Positions 42,003 to 51,223 of a DNA stretch of 64,000 nucleotides are shown here, piece after piece. Positions within the stretch are counted from its first letter, which is position 1, and every line of letters begins with the position of its first letter. Both the position numbers and the translations under genes were made by a program. Source of the stretch: an uncultured Collinsella sp. (GTDB lineage: Bacteria; Actinomycetota; Coriobacteriia; Coriobacteriales; Coriobacteriaceae); NCBI GenBank assembly GCA_958427145.1, contig CAUAAZ010000001.1:62001-126000 (forward strand), written 5' to 3'. The notes beneath the pieces are model-generated. The model saw nothing but the letters and a program-made list of their open reading frames with translations, was not told the DNA's origin and did no database searches.

Positions 42003-44154
42003 CTTTTATGAAGAGTTATCTGACAAGCTGCTGACCTATCGAGACAGGCGCGACGATTTGATAAACAAGCTAGCAACTGTCTATGAATCGATCGGGATGA
42101 GTCTCCCTAAGCTTGAGGCAGATGAGCTCCAAGACATCGATCCGTTCACCGTCTTCGGCCTCTTCAACAAGGGCATCACAGACGCAAACCGGCAAAAGAT
42201 CATCGCCGGCATCGCCGAGGTGTTCGACATTGGGGCAGATCAGCCCACGGACTTCGAGGGCATCCCCGTGCTCAACAACCTCAATGCGACCTTCTATGCC
42301 TTCGCCAACGACGACCGGCGCGGCGAGAATGACATCGATAACCTTTGGCATGTTTTCGAGGCCGAACTTGCACTGGCCGCCGACGACAACGAGGAAACCC
42401 GGAAGGCCTTCGTCGAGGCATTCGATACCGCCGTCATCCAGTTCACACTTGGTTGGAAGCTCACCATGGGCCTCTACTGGGCGAGGCCCTACAACTTCAT
42501 CAGCCTGGACTCGCGCAACCGTTGGTTCATGGCCGACGTGGCAAAGGCTGGCTCCACCATTGCCGGCATAGCGCCAAAGGAGAAGGACTCACCGATTCAC
42601 GACGGAGAACGCTATCTCGCTATTTGCGATACTGTCAAATCAGAGCTCGGAAGCAACGAATGCCCGTATGCAGACTTCCCCTCGCTGACAGCTGCCGCCT
42701 TCGTGGAGTCTGAGCGCGTCAACCGTGAGAGAAAGGTCGCCGAGAAGGCTGCAGCCGAGAAGGCGGAAGAAAATTCCCTTGGAGACGAGGGGGTCAAGAC
42801 CACACATTACTGGACCTACTCCCCGGGAGACGGTGCCGCGAGGTGGGATGACTTCTACGCACGTGGCGTAATGGGCGTCGGTTGGAGCAAGCTCGGCAAC
42901 GTCGAGAAATACGCCAGCAAGGAAGATATCCGCAAAAACCTGCGCACCCTGTACAGGAGCAAGTACTCGCAGAAGAACTCCGCGCTTGCGCTCTGGCAGT
43001 TCTCGCGCGAGATCAAGCCGGGTGACGTTGTCTTTGCTAAGCGGGGCCGCAGCGTGATTATTGGTCGCGGCATCGTTGAGGGGGATTACCAATTCGACGA
43101 AAATGGCGACTCCTATCCGAACATCCGCAGGGTACGCTGGACGAACAGAGGAGAGTGGCACACGGAAGACCTCCTCGCCATGAAGACCCTGACGGACATC
43201 ACCGCCTATCCCGACCTCGTTGAGAAGCTCAACTCGTTCTTCGAGGACGAGGGCGGCGAAGTCGAGGAAGACACGGAGGAGGTTGAATACCCAGCGTACA
43301 CGTCCGAGGACTTCCTCTCGGAGGTCTACATGGACGGCGAGCACTACAGGGCCCTCGTCAACGTCCTGCGCGCGAAGAAGAACATCATCCTGCAGGGTGC
43401 CCCAGGCGTGGGCAAGACCTTCGCCGCAAAGCGCCTGGCCTACTCCATGATGGGCGTAAAGGACGCCGAGCGTGTGATGATGGTGCAGTTCCACCAGAGC
43501 TACAGCTACGAAGACTTCATAGAGGGGTTCCGCCCGAACGCGCAGGGCTTCGACCTCGAGAAGGGCGCGTTCTACAACTTCTGCAAGAATGCGAAGGACG
43601 ATTCTGACAATGACTACTTCTTCATCATCGACGAAATCAACCGTGGCAACCTCTCGAAGATCTTCGGCGAGCTTTTCATGCTCATCGAGAACGACAAGCG
43701 CGGGCCCAGGAACACGCTGCAGCTCCTCTACTCGCACGAGCTGTTCTACGTCCCGAGCAACGTATACCTTATTGGCATGATGAACACAGCGGACCGCTCG
43801 CTCGCCATGCTCGACTACGCCCTGCGCCGCCGCTTCGCGTTCTTCGACCTCCGTCCCGCCTTCGACGCGGAGAGCTTCATCACCTATCAGGAGGGACTTG
43901 CCAGTGAGAAGTTCGATAGGCTCATCTCTTGCGTCGTGAAGCTGAACGAGGCGATCGCGTCCGACGAATCGCTGGGAGACGGCTTCTGCATCGGCCATAG
44001 TTACTTCTGCCGCATGTCCCCGGACGACGTGACGGACGATAAGCTCTCAGCAATCGTCAACTACGAGCTCGTGCCGATGTTGCGCGAGTACTGGTTCGAC
44101 GAGCCCACCAAGGTCGACGAGTGGGCCGGCAAGTTGCGCAGGTCAATCCGGTGA
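41974..44154 (+). CDS. mcrB: McrB-like AAA+ restriction NTPase with EVE/PUA-like sensor domain
   Basis: A 726-residue motor of a type IV restriction system. Residues 1-260 form an unassigned helical domain. About 270-395 resemble an EVE/PUA-like modified-base reader (HYWTYSPGDGAARWDDFYAR, then GVMGVGWSKLGN and KPGDVVFAKRGRSVIIGRG). The AAA_5 motor starts near 450: Walker A GAPGVGKT (near 474), FHQSYSYEDFIEGFRP, Walker B YFFIIDEINRGNLSKIFGE and GMMNTADRSLAMLDYALRRR. These are McrB signatures. The start is ATG 41974 (GTG 41965 is possible). The stop overlaps mcrC by GTGA. Confidence 0.9.
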   Translation: MTSTKFTWISFYEELSDKLLTYRDRRDDLINKLATVYESIGMSLPKLEADELQDIDPFTVFGLFNKGITDANRQKIIAGIAEVFDIGADQPTDFEGIPVLNNLNATFYAFANDDRRGENDIDNLWHVFEAELALAADDNEETRKAFVEAFDTAVIQFTLGWKLTMGLYWARPYNFISLDSRNRWFMADVAKAGSTIAGIAPKEKDSPIHDGERYLAICDTVKSELGSNECPYADFPSLTAAAFVESERVNRERKVAEKAAAEKAEENSLGDEGVKTTHYWTYSPGDGAARWDDFYARGVMGVGWSKLGNVEKYASKEDIRKNLRTLYRSKYSQKNSALALWQFSREIKPGDVVFAKRGRSVIIGRGIVEGDYQFDENGDSYPNIRRVRWTNRGEWHTEDLLAMKTLTDITAYPDLVEKLNSFFEDEGGEVEEDTEEVEYPAYTSEDFLSEVYMDGEHYRALVNVLRAKKNIILQGAPGVGKTFAAKRLAYSMMGVKDAERVMMVQFHQSYSYEDFIEGFRPNAQGFDLEKGAFYNFCKNAKDDSDNDYFFIIDEINRGNLSKIFGELFMLIENDKRGPRNTLQLLYSHELFYVPSNVYLIGMMNTADRSLAMLDYALRRRFAFFDLRPAFDAESFITYQEGLASEKFDRLISCVVKLNEAIASDESLGDGFCIGHSYFCRMSPDDVTDDKLSAIVNYELVPMLREYWFDEPTKVDEWAGKLRRSIR

Positions 44155-45206
44155 TCCGGATACAGAACATCTACCACATGCTCGCCTATGCGTTCCAGAC
44201 GCTGCAAGGGCAGAGCTACCGCGACATCGCAGCCGAGGAGTTCGACAACACCGCCGACCTCCTCGCCGAGATACTGTCACGGGGCGTGAGCCTGCAGCTC
44301 AAGCGCGGTCTTGGCCGAGAGTACGTCGACCGCAAGGATATGCTCTCCTCACCGAGGGGCAAGATTGAGCTGTCCGAGTCCTTGAAGACGCGCTCAATTC
44401 TGCGCAGGCAGCTGATTTGCAGCTACGACGAGTTCAGCACGGACACGCGCATGAACCGCATCCTCAAGGCGACGATCGTGCTCTTGATTCGCTCGGACAT
44501 CGACAAGGCGCGCAAGAAGGCACTTAGACGGCTGCTTCCGTACTTCGTGGACGTGGAAGACGTGAACCTTTCGGGCGAAGACTGGCACATGCGCTTCGAC
44601 CGGAACAACCAGACTTATCGCATGCTCATGAACGTGTGCTGGCTGGTCGCAAAGGGCCTTCTCCAGACGCGGGAGAGCGGGAGTCTCCGCATGATGGACT
44701 TCCTCGACGAGCAGCGAATGAGCCACCTGTACGAGAAGTTCATCCTCGAGTACTACAGACGTGAGTACCCAGAGCTTTCCGCAGGGGCGCCGTACATCAG
44801 CTGGGCACTTGACGACGGCTTCGGCGATATGCTCCCCGCCATGCACACCGACATAACGCTCACACGGGGCAGGACCGTCCTCATCATCGACGCGAAGTAC
44901 TACAGTCACACGACGCAACAGCAGTTCGACAAGCGAAGCGTCCACTCCGGAAACCTGTACCAGATCTTCACCTACGTGAAGAACAAGGAAGCGGAGCTCG
45001 CCAGCACTCACGACCAGCATAGCGTGTCGGGCATGCTGCTCTACGCCAAGACCGACGAAGACGTGCAGCCTGATGGTGTGTATCAGATGAGCGGTAACCA
45101 AATAAGCGTGAGGACATTGGACCTGAACCAGCCCTTCGAGACAATACGTTCGCAGCTCGACGGTATTGCTGAAGCTCATTTCTCAAAAGAGGCGGCTTAT
45201 GTTTGA
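44151..45206 (+). CDS. mcrC: McrC-like endonuclease subunit
   Basis: A 351-residue partner of McrB. IRIQNIYHMLAYAFQTL opens the family, then RGLGREYVDRKDMLSSPRGK, RMNRILKATI and SHLYEKFILEYYRREYP. The PD-(D/E)xK site is DITLTRGRTVLIIDAKYY (Asp, then DAK), followed by NLYQIFTYV. McrBC cleaves DNA carrying modified cytosines after GTP-driven translocation; here the target modification may differ with the EVE-like reader. The GTG at 44151 overlaps mcrB by 4 bases. Confidence 0.9.
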   Translation: MIRIQNIYHMLAYAFQTLQGQSYRDIAAEEFDNTADLLAEILSRGVSLQLKRGLGREYVDRKDMLSSPRGKIELSESLKTRSILRRQLICSYDEFSTDTRMNRILKATIVLLIRSDIDKARKKALRRLLPYFVDVEDVNLSGEDWHMRFDRNNQTYRMLMNVCWLVAKGLLQTRESGSLRMMDFLDEQRMSHLYEKFILEYYRREYPELSAGAPYISWALDDGFGDMLPAMHTDITLTRGRTVLIIDAKYYSHTTQQQFDKRSVHSGNLYQIFTYVKNKEAELASTHDQHSVSGMLLYAKTDEDVQPDGVYQMSGNQISVRTLDLNQPFETIRSQLDGIAEAHFSKEAAYV

Positions 45207-45636
45207 GAGCCTGACAAAACATCTGCCTGCGATTGAGAATGCCGAGGGATTTGGCAACTGGGTTGTAGACCGAGAGAGCAAGGGCACCATGAACGACCCA
45301 ATCAAGATGCCCTACGTGAATTACGGAACGACGGTTGCTGACGTTGAACAGGCAATCTACGACTTCGTCGACGAGCATTCAGAGTACGAGCTCACGCATT
45401 ACCACGACACGCTTGAACGCAACGGACTCGAGTGGAGCAGCCAAGCAATGTCTGGGGCAGATGTATCGGAACTTGACGGCCAGGCGGTGATGGCGCTTCT
45501 GCTCGGAGCCGTGAGAGCAGAACGCTTCTGCGATGGAGCATTGCTCGACTTCTTTGAAGACGGGAGCATGAGACGCTGGCTGTTGAGGTTGAAAGGGATT
45601 GACGGGCGAGACGGGAATGAAGTGCGACATGAATAA
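45199..45636 (+). CDS. DUF6508-like protein
   Basis: A 145-residue protein. The C-terminal half ALLLGAVRAERFCDGALLDF, then FEDGSMRRWLLRLKGID is the recognisable core of the DUF6508 family, which has no known function and is seen in accessory regions. ATG 45199 overlaps the mcrC stop by 8 bases, so it is translationally coupled and belongs to the restriction operon. It could be an accessory or regulator of McrBC. Confidence 0.78.
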   Translation: MFESLTKHLPAIENAEGFGNWVVDRESKGTMNDPIKMPYVNYGTTVADVEQAIYDFVDEHSEYELTHYHDTLERNGLEWSSQAMSGADVSELDGQAVMALLLGAVRAERFCDGALLDFFEDGSMRRWLLRLKGIDGRDGNEVRHE

Positions 45637-46393
45637 AGATGACGCCATCGCGAAGCTTGAGTTGTTGATCAAAGAGGGCGAGACAGTTCTTGCTACTTCG
45701 CACTATATCGAAGGCGTAATCGGAGCACCTTATGTTAAGTCTGAGCTATTTAGCCCCTGGAGAGCGAAGGCATCCATTGCGCTCCATGAGCTACTTCCCG
45801 AGTCTCAGCAGGACGCGATGAAAGACCTTGAGAAGAAGGCAAACGACCACACCAGGATTGCAAGACAGTGGCAAGGACTTCTCCAGGGAACTTTGGAGGG
45901 AATACAGCAAGGCTTCATCGTCCTAGAAGACTCGAATGATAGCGACGGTGACATTGTCATTGAGCAGATATTGGACAGGTTCCCCGACGTCGTTGCTTCC
46001 ATCAATCGTAGACATGCTGGTAGAGACGGTTTTGCGATCAATGATGAATACGACGTCCAAGACCTTCTCAGATCAATCTGCCTGGCCTACTTTGATGACG
46101 TACGCGCTGAGGAGGCGGTGCCCGGCTTTGCTGGAAAGAACTCGCGCACGGATTTCTATCTCAAAGACGAAGCGCGCTTCATTGAGGTGAAGATGACACG
46201 TGATGGCCTACGTGACAAGGAGCTTGGCGAGGAGTTGAGCATCGACATTCCTCAGTACAGAGAGCATCCAGGATGCGAGCGGCTTTTCTGCTTCATCTAC
46301 GACCCAGGTAGACTTGTCCGAAACCCAACTGGTCTCAAGCGTGATCTCGAGAAGATAATCCCGGGATTCGTTACCGTCATCATTGCGCGGTAG
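45617..46393 (+). CDS. PD-(D/E)xK nuclease-domain protein (DpnII/MboI-type fold)
   Basis: A 258-residue protein. The N-terminal half is helical (AIAKLELLIKEGETVLAT). The C-terminal half has YDVQDLLRSICLAYFDDVR, NSRTDFYLKDEARFIEVK and YREHPGCERLFCFIYDP, the Asp...ExK layout of REase_DpnII-MboI-like nucleases. It overlaps the DUF6508 gene by 20 bases. With McrC there are thus two nucleases in one operon. ATG 45617 is used; ATG 45629 is possible. Confidence 0.82.
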   Translation: MKCDMNKDDAIAKLELLIKEGETVLATSHYIEGVIGAPYVKSELFSPWRAKASIALHELLPESQQDAMKDLEKKANDHTRIARQWQGLLQGTLEGIQQGFIVLEDSNDSDGDIVIEQILDRFPDVVASINRRHAGRDGFAINDEYDVQDLLRSICLAYFDDVRAEEAVPGFAGKNSRTDFYLKDEARFIEVKMTRDGLRDKELGEELSIDIPQYREHPGCERLFCFIYDPGRLVRNPTGLKRDLEKIIPGFVTVIIAR

Positions 46394-46418
46394 ACAGAAC
46401 AAGCAGCCTTTAGAGCTA

Positions 46419-46450
46419 GCGCCCCCGGGAGCCGAAGCTCCCGGGGGCGC
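46419..46450 (+). terminator. GC-rich hairpin after the restriction operon
   Basis: A perfect 14-bp stem (46419-46432 with 46437-46450) with a CGAA tetraloop, 25 bases after the last stop of the McrBC operon. No T-run follows, but position and strength fit termination. Confidence 0.7.
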
Positions 46451-46603
46451 CCTGCGCTCGGCGAAAAGTTTTTGCGGCCCTTGCGGCTGCAAGAAGTTCC
46501 CGACAGTCTGCAAGAGTCCAAGGAGAGCCCCTGGAGGTGGGCAAGGTGCAAGGGGGCATTGTCCCCCACTTGACCTGGCCGCCTCGCGATGGATCGCATG
46601 TCC

Positions 46604-47092
46604 CTAGAGGAAAAAATCCCTCGCGCTCACGATGCGGATGCCGTCGATGTCCGTGTCGTAGGAACCCTGCCTCACGACCACGATCTTCTCGTGGTTGTCT
46701 CGTATCGACTTCAGAGGGGCGATCTCTCGCTCCCTGGTCTCGCTTGCGAACATCTCGTCAGTCGCCTGCACATAGAGCACACGCCCGTCCCTCGTCGCGG
46801 CGAAGTCGACTTCTTTGCCATAGAGCTTGCCCACATGTACGCTCCACCCTTCGTAGAGCAGCTGGAGATACACGGCGTTCCCGAACAGGCGGCCAGTATC
46901 CGTGACCCTATAGCCGGCCATCCAGGTCCTGAAGCCGGTGTCGACGATATACTCCTTCGGGTTCGTCTTGAGGAGCGCCTTGCCGTGCAGATCGTATCGC
47001 GTGGCATAGAGAGGGGTCCACCACTGCGCTTTTGCCCTTCGCGCGTTCGTGATCACACCGGCGAAGTCGGTGTGATGAAAGAGCATCGCCAC
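46604..47092 (-). pseudogene. DUF4143-domain fragment of an ATP-binding protein
   Basis: The 162-residue frame matches only the C-terminal DUF4143 domain of the AAA_14/DUF4143 family: IVDTGFRTWMAGYRVTDTG, LFGNAVYLQLLYEGW and VHVGKLYGKEVDFAATRDG. The P-loop ATPase half is absent and nothing upstream supplies it. It is a decayed 5'-truncated gene in a field of fragments. Confidence 0.75.
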
Positions 47093-47332
47093 CTCGAGGT
47101 ATCTATCGGGCGTTTCGGTCTATCGCCTTTCAAGAGCTGCTTCTAAAATTCAAATCTCATTTCACTTTTGGGAGTATCAAAACTCCGCGCTACAGGAGGC
47201 CTAAGAACCAATCTCGAGACGAACCGCCTAAAGGGATAACGCTCTCGCCGAGAGACTGAGCAGCTTGCTCGATCGACGCGAACCGGCGATTGCTAAACCC
47301 AAAAGCCGAACCGCACGACGGCGCTCGTTTCG
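47093..47332. other. 240 bases without a recognisable gene
   Basis: Between two minus-strand remnants. AT-richer than its surroundings around 47140-47180. I see no promoter or repeat I can support. Confidence 0.5.
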
Positions 47333-47638
47333 CTAAATCGACTTGATGAGATGGCGGATCACGGTCTTGAGCTTCTCCGGCGCGCACTTGCGCGGGTCGG
47401 AGAGGTAAATCTCGTGATGGAGACGAGATTCGGAGAAGTCGGGCGCATATCCCTGTTCCGCCGCAAATGCGTGCATGGCGCTTATGGTCGCCGGCTCGTC
47501 GTCGTAAGGCCCGGCGTGCATGCATTGAACGCATAGGCCCTCGTCGACCCTCAGCAGCCCGACCGCCGAGAAGTCCAGCTTCTTCTTGGCGGCAGCTTCC
47601 GACTTGCCGGGCGGCTTGCCCGTGATGTCGTAGCACAC
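47333..47638 (-). pseudogene. GyrI-like small-molecule-binding domain fragment
   Basis: The 101-residue frame matches the C-terminal half of GyrI-like proteins: VDEGLCVQCMHAGPYDDEPA and RLHHEIYLSDPRKCAPEKLK. Full family members are about 200 residues; the N-terminal half is missing and replaced by unrelated residues (MCYDITGKPPGKSE). It is probably a 5'-truncated remnant. Confidence 0.7.
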
Positions 47639-47781
47639 CGTAGACGCTGATGGAGACGGCTATGCACGGGCACGGGCGCACCACTGCACTTCACAGCTTG
47701 TTTCTCAAGTATTTGGGACGCACACGCGGCGTTCAAAAATGCGGAGCGACTCCGCATGGCTCGAGACTGAGCCGAGGCGCC

Positions 47782-48231
47782 CTACTTCTCGCCCTCCAGC
47801 AGCCCCACGATGCGGTCGATGTCGACGGCAAAGCGAGGCCTTCCCTCGCGCTCGTAGCGGTCGAGGTATGCCTGGCACTCGGAGACAATGCGCTTGGTGT
47901 TGCCGTCGATGATGCGCTGGAGCGTCTCGTAGTAGGCCGAGCCCTCGGTCCTGAAGCGGCGCTGGTAGGCCTTGGTTATGGGGAACATCTTGATGTAGTG
48001 GATGCCGTGGCGGCAGCCGGGGCGCGTCGTGGGGCGGGGTGGCAGTGCAAAGTACTGGTCTTTGGGCACGTTAGGGGCGATGTTGGAACGCAGCGGCACG
48101 GCGAAGTCCCTGCGCTTCCCGCGGAAACGCAGCCTCACCACCACGATGCAGGGGCGATTGTGCTTAAGCATGAGCTCGCGGTCGCCCTCGACGAGGTCGA
48201 AGAAGTCCTGGGAGATGGATACGATCTTCAT
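47782..48231 (-). CDS. ToxN/AbiQ/CptN-like endoribonuclease toxin (type III toxin-antitoxin)
   Basis: A 149-residue protein: MKIVSISQDFFDLVE, RPCIVVVRLRFRGKRRDFAV with PLRSN, then YIKMFPITKAYQRRF. The core of a basic strand-rich RGK..FAVPL block followed by HYIKMFPI fits the ToxN-like family. These RNases are inhibited by a repeat RNA encoded just upstream. Here the 5' region has a hairpin at 48257-48280 and a structured leader at 48286-48325. Family assignment is from sequence feel, not alignment; a plain accessory protein of the same fold is possible. Confidence 0.6.
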   Translation of the reverse strand: MKIVSISQDFFDLVEGDRELMLKHNRPCIVVVRLRFRGKRRDFAVPLRSNIAPNVPKDQYFALPPRPTTRPGCRHGIHYIKMFPITKAYQRRFRTEGSAYYETLQRIIDGNTKRIVSECQAYLDRYEREGRPRFAVDIDRIVGLLEGEK

Positions 48232-48256
48232 CGGTTACGCCCCCTTCATACGAAGC

Positions 48257-48280
48257 GGGGCCCGCATCGCTGCAGGCCCC
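48257..48280 (-). terminator. GC-rich attenuator hairpin before the ToxN-like gene
   Basis: On the minus strand GGGGCCTGCA pairs with TGCGGGCCCC around GCGA, 25 bases upstream of the toxin ATG. Type III loci place a partial terminator at exactly this point, between antitoxin RNA and toxin gene. Confidence 0.55.
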
Positions 48281-48285
48281 TACAG

Positions 48286-48390
48286 GTGGGCGATATTCTA
48301 CGCCTTGCGGCACCCCGTCGCCCACGGAGGTTAAACGTACACGTAAGCCGTACTCTGAAAGCCGCGGCTTCCGGCAAGTAGTTTATACCA
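48286..48390 (-). ncRNA. Candidate antitoxin RNA of the ToxN-like locus
   Basis: Minus-strand transcript. A closing stem GTGGGCGA / TCGCCCAC (48325-48318 with 48293-48286) encloses a second stem near GGTGCCGCAAGGCG. A possible promoter is TTGAAA (48407-48402) with TAAACT (48385-48380) 16 bases away. Only one repeat-like unit is seen, whereas known antitoxins usually have several, so this is tentative. Confidence 0.35.
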
Positions 48391-48446
48391 CGAAAGGTCG
48401 CTTTCAATGCGCATAGCTCGCAAAATAACACTCGCCGGGCGTCACC

Positions 48447-48491
48447 CCTGATCTTCTCGACCGCCTCCTCCGGGTACTTATTGCGTGCCAC
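48447..48491 (-). pseudogene. TetR-family N-terminal fragment
   Basis: The minus strand from GTG 48491 (GGAGG just upstream) reads MARNKYPEEAVEKIR, the start typical of TetR regulators, then diverges. About 15 codons survive. The rest of the gene is gone; the sequence runs into the ToxN-like leader. Confidence 0.5.
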
Positions 48492-48632
48492 GGGCACCTC
48501 CGTCCTTGTTATCGCGATAAACATACCATGAGTGGCGTACGGCTCGACAAGGGCTGGCGCCAAAAGAGCCCAACGGCCGTTACAGCTTCGTTAGAAACGT
48601 GCCCCACCATGGATGGTGAACCCGAAAGGTAA

Positions 48633-48665
48633 GGCGCGCGGGCACGGCGACTCGGCCCGCGCGCC
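48633..48665 (+). promoter_or_regulatory. Leader hairpin before the LanFEG-like operon
   Basis: GGCGCGCGGG (48633-48642) pairs exactly with 48656-48665, ending 9 bases before the AAAGGA ribosome site at 48674. It could attenuate transcription or mask the ribosome site. Confidence 0.5.
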
Positions 48666-48686
48666 CGGAAGAGAAAGGACGAACCC

Positions 48687-49411
<725 letters not shown>

Positions 49412-49415
<4 letters not shown>

Positions 49416-50182
49416 CGGGCGAGAAAGGCGGCCTGCTCGCGGGCCTGCGCGCCGAGGCCCTGAAGTCGCGCCACGCGGCACCGGTTCGCCTGGCCGTGCT
49501 CATGGCGCTGCCGATGCCGCTGCTCGGCGCGATGCCCTACCGGGGCGTGCAGATCTTCAGCGCGTGGAACTACTGGTACGCGCTCTTCCTGCCCGTGTCT
49601 CTCTCGCTCGTGGTGGCGTGCGTCGCGCGGGCGGACGCTCGCACGCGGATGCGGGGGCTTCTGGGCCTGGGCTTCCCGCTCGGGCGCGCCTGGTGGGCCA
49701 AGGCGCTCTGGTGCCTCGCGCTCTGCACGCTCTCGAACCTCGTGGTCTTCGGCATCTACCTCGCGGGCTCGGCGTTCTCCTCGCAGGGCCTCACGGCCGC
49801 GGGCACCCTCACGATGCTCCTCTGCGCGCTCGCCAACACGGTGACCGCGGCGTGGATGATCCCCGCAGGGCTCTTCCTCACGGCGCGGCTCGGAATGCTC
49901 GCGGGCATCTTCTGCCCGCTCGCCGCGCAGCTCGTGGGCGGGTTCGCCTGGTCGCTGGTGCCGCTGCCGCAGCTCTTTCCGCCGTCGGCGAGCATGGTCA
50001 TCCCCACGAGCTTCATCCCCGTGCTGCCGAGCGGCGAGCCACTCGCCGCGGACATGGCGCTCGGCGGGGCGCTCGCGGCGGACGGCATGCTCACGCTAGC
50101 GGGCCTTGCGGTCAGCGCGCTCGCGTTCGCCGCGCTCACGGCGGCGGGCGCGGCCTGGTTCGCGCGCTCCGAGGAGAGGTGA
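49412..50182 (+). CDS. ABC-2 permease (LanE-like)
   Basis: A 256-residue membrane protein with six hydrophobic segments, an N-terminal LRAEALKSRHAAPVRLAVLM and short loops. It is the first of two permeases. Its start overlaps the ATPase stop and its own TGATG overlaps the next permease start. With the partner it forms the EG membrane pair of a LanFEG complex that expels peptides from the membrane. Confidence 0.87.
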
Positions 50183-50997
50183 TGGCCATGACACGACTCT
50201 CCGACCCGACGCCGCGCATGACTCTCCCGCGGGCCCTGCTCTCCGAGGCCCTGCGCCTGGCGCGCTCCCCGCTCACGGCGGCGCACCTCGTCTGCGGCCT
50301 GGCAGCCGGTCTTGCCTGCGGCGAGTACTTCTCCGTAACCCGATGGGACCCGGCGCTGGGCGCGGACGCCTACGCCCAGTTCCTCGGCGCCCTCATGCCG
50401 CTCATGTCCGCCATCGTCTGCGGGCTCGCAGTGGACAAGGAGCGCTCTGCCGGGCGCCTCGCCAACCTCACGGCGGTCCCCTCGCGCGGGCGCGCCGTCG
50501 CGGCGAAGCTGCTCGCCCTTGCGGCGCTCGGCGCGGGCGCGCTGGCCGTGGCGCTCGGCGTGTTCGGGGCCGTGCTCGCCGCCGCCGGGCGCCTGCCGCT
50601 CGGGCCCGCTCCGCTTGCGGCCGCCTGGGCGGGCATCGTGCTGGGCAGCCTGCCCCTCTACGCGCTGGGGCTCGGCGTGGCCCTGCGCCTAGGCCGCAAC
50701 GCCGCCATCTGCGCCGGCGCGGCGGGGATGCTCCTCGCGTTCTTCTCAGTGGGCGGACTTGCGCACGGCCTCATGACCGGCGAGCTCACCGGTGCCCTGG
50801 CGACGCCCCTGAGCTGGGTGCCGCTCGCCTGGCCCGCGCGCCTGGGGTCGCTCGGGATAGAGGCCTTCATCGACGCCGCACGCGCGGCGGCCCCTCTCCT
50901 CACGACTGCGCTCGCCAGCCTCGTGCTCACCCTGGCAGCCGCCGCCGTCCTTCTGGCCTGGTTCTGCCGCTTCGAGGACGGGAGGGCAGATGAGTAG
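50182..50997 (+). CDS. ABC-2 permease (LanG-like)
   Basis: A 271-residue membrane protein beginning MAMTRLSDPTPRMTLPRALL, with about six TM helices and very high Ala/Leu/Gly content that follows the extreme GC of the block. It is the second permease; ATG 50182 overlaps the previous stop (TGATG). A longer frame in the same phase reaches back to 49564 but crosses the real LanE-like gene, so it is ignored. Confidence 0.87.
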   Translation: MAMTRLSDPTPRMTLPRALLSEALRLARSPLTAAHLVCGLAAGLACGEYFSVTRWDPALGADAYAQFLGALMPLMSAIVCGLAVDKERSAGRLANLTAVPSRGRAVAAKLLALAALGAGALAVALGVFGAVLAAAGRLPLGPAPLAAAWAGIVLGSLPLYALGLGVALRLGRNAAICAGAAGMLLAFFSVGGLAHGLMTGELTGALATPLSWVPLAWPARLGSLGIEAFIDAARAAAPLLTTALASLVLTLAAAAVLLAWFCRFEDGRADE

Positions 50998-51178
50998 GAA
51001 GCCGCTCGCCGCCGCGCTCGCCCTCCTCTCCGCAGCGCTCGTCCTGGGCGGGAATGCCCTGCTCGACGCCGGCTGGGGGTCGGCGCTGCGCTCGATCGCC
51101 GACCGCGTGCTGCCCAACCCCGAGATCGCCATGTGGGCGCCCGCGCCCGCGGCTGCGCGCGGGGCTCTGGACCGCTGA
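50990..51178 (+). CDS. Small exported or membrane-anchored protein, 62 residues
   Basis: Starts 8 bases inside the LanG-like gene (ATGAG overlap). One hydrophobic helix (AAALALLSAALVLGGNALL) is followed by a short outer tail WGSALRSIADRVLPNPEIAM then a proline-rich end. No family is recognised. Position suggests a small subunit or lipoprotein-like immunity accessory, but no lipobox Cys is present. Confidence 0.65.
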   Translation: MSRKPLAAALALLSAALVLGGNALLDAGWGSALRSIADRVLPNPEIAMWAPAPAAARGALDR

Positions 51179-51196
51179 GCGCGGCGCAAGTACAAT
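51168..51196 (+). promoter_or_regulatory. Possible promoter of the two-component genes
   Basis: TGGACC (51168-51173) and TACAAT (51191-51196) with a 17-base spacer lie about 28 bases before the regulator's ATG. Confidence 0.4.
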
Positions 51197-51223
51197 GCCG
51201 ACGGAAGTTTCAGGAGGTCGAAC

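Noticed and set aside
42640..43998. A 452-residue minus-strand frame opposite mcrB
   Set aside because: No family match and no ribosome site; McrB motifs on the plus strand are unambiguous.
49564..50997. A 477-residue continuous frame covering the LanG-like permease and more
   Set aside because: Its first half runs through the LanE-like gene in another frame; the true start with ribosome overlap is 50182.
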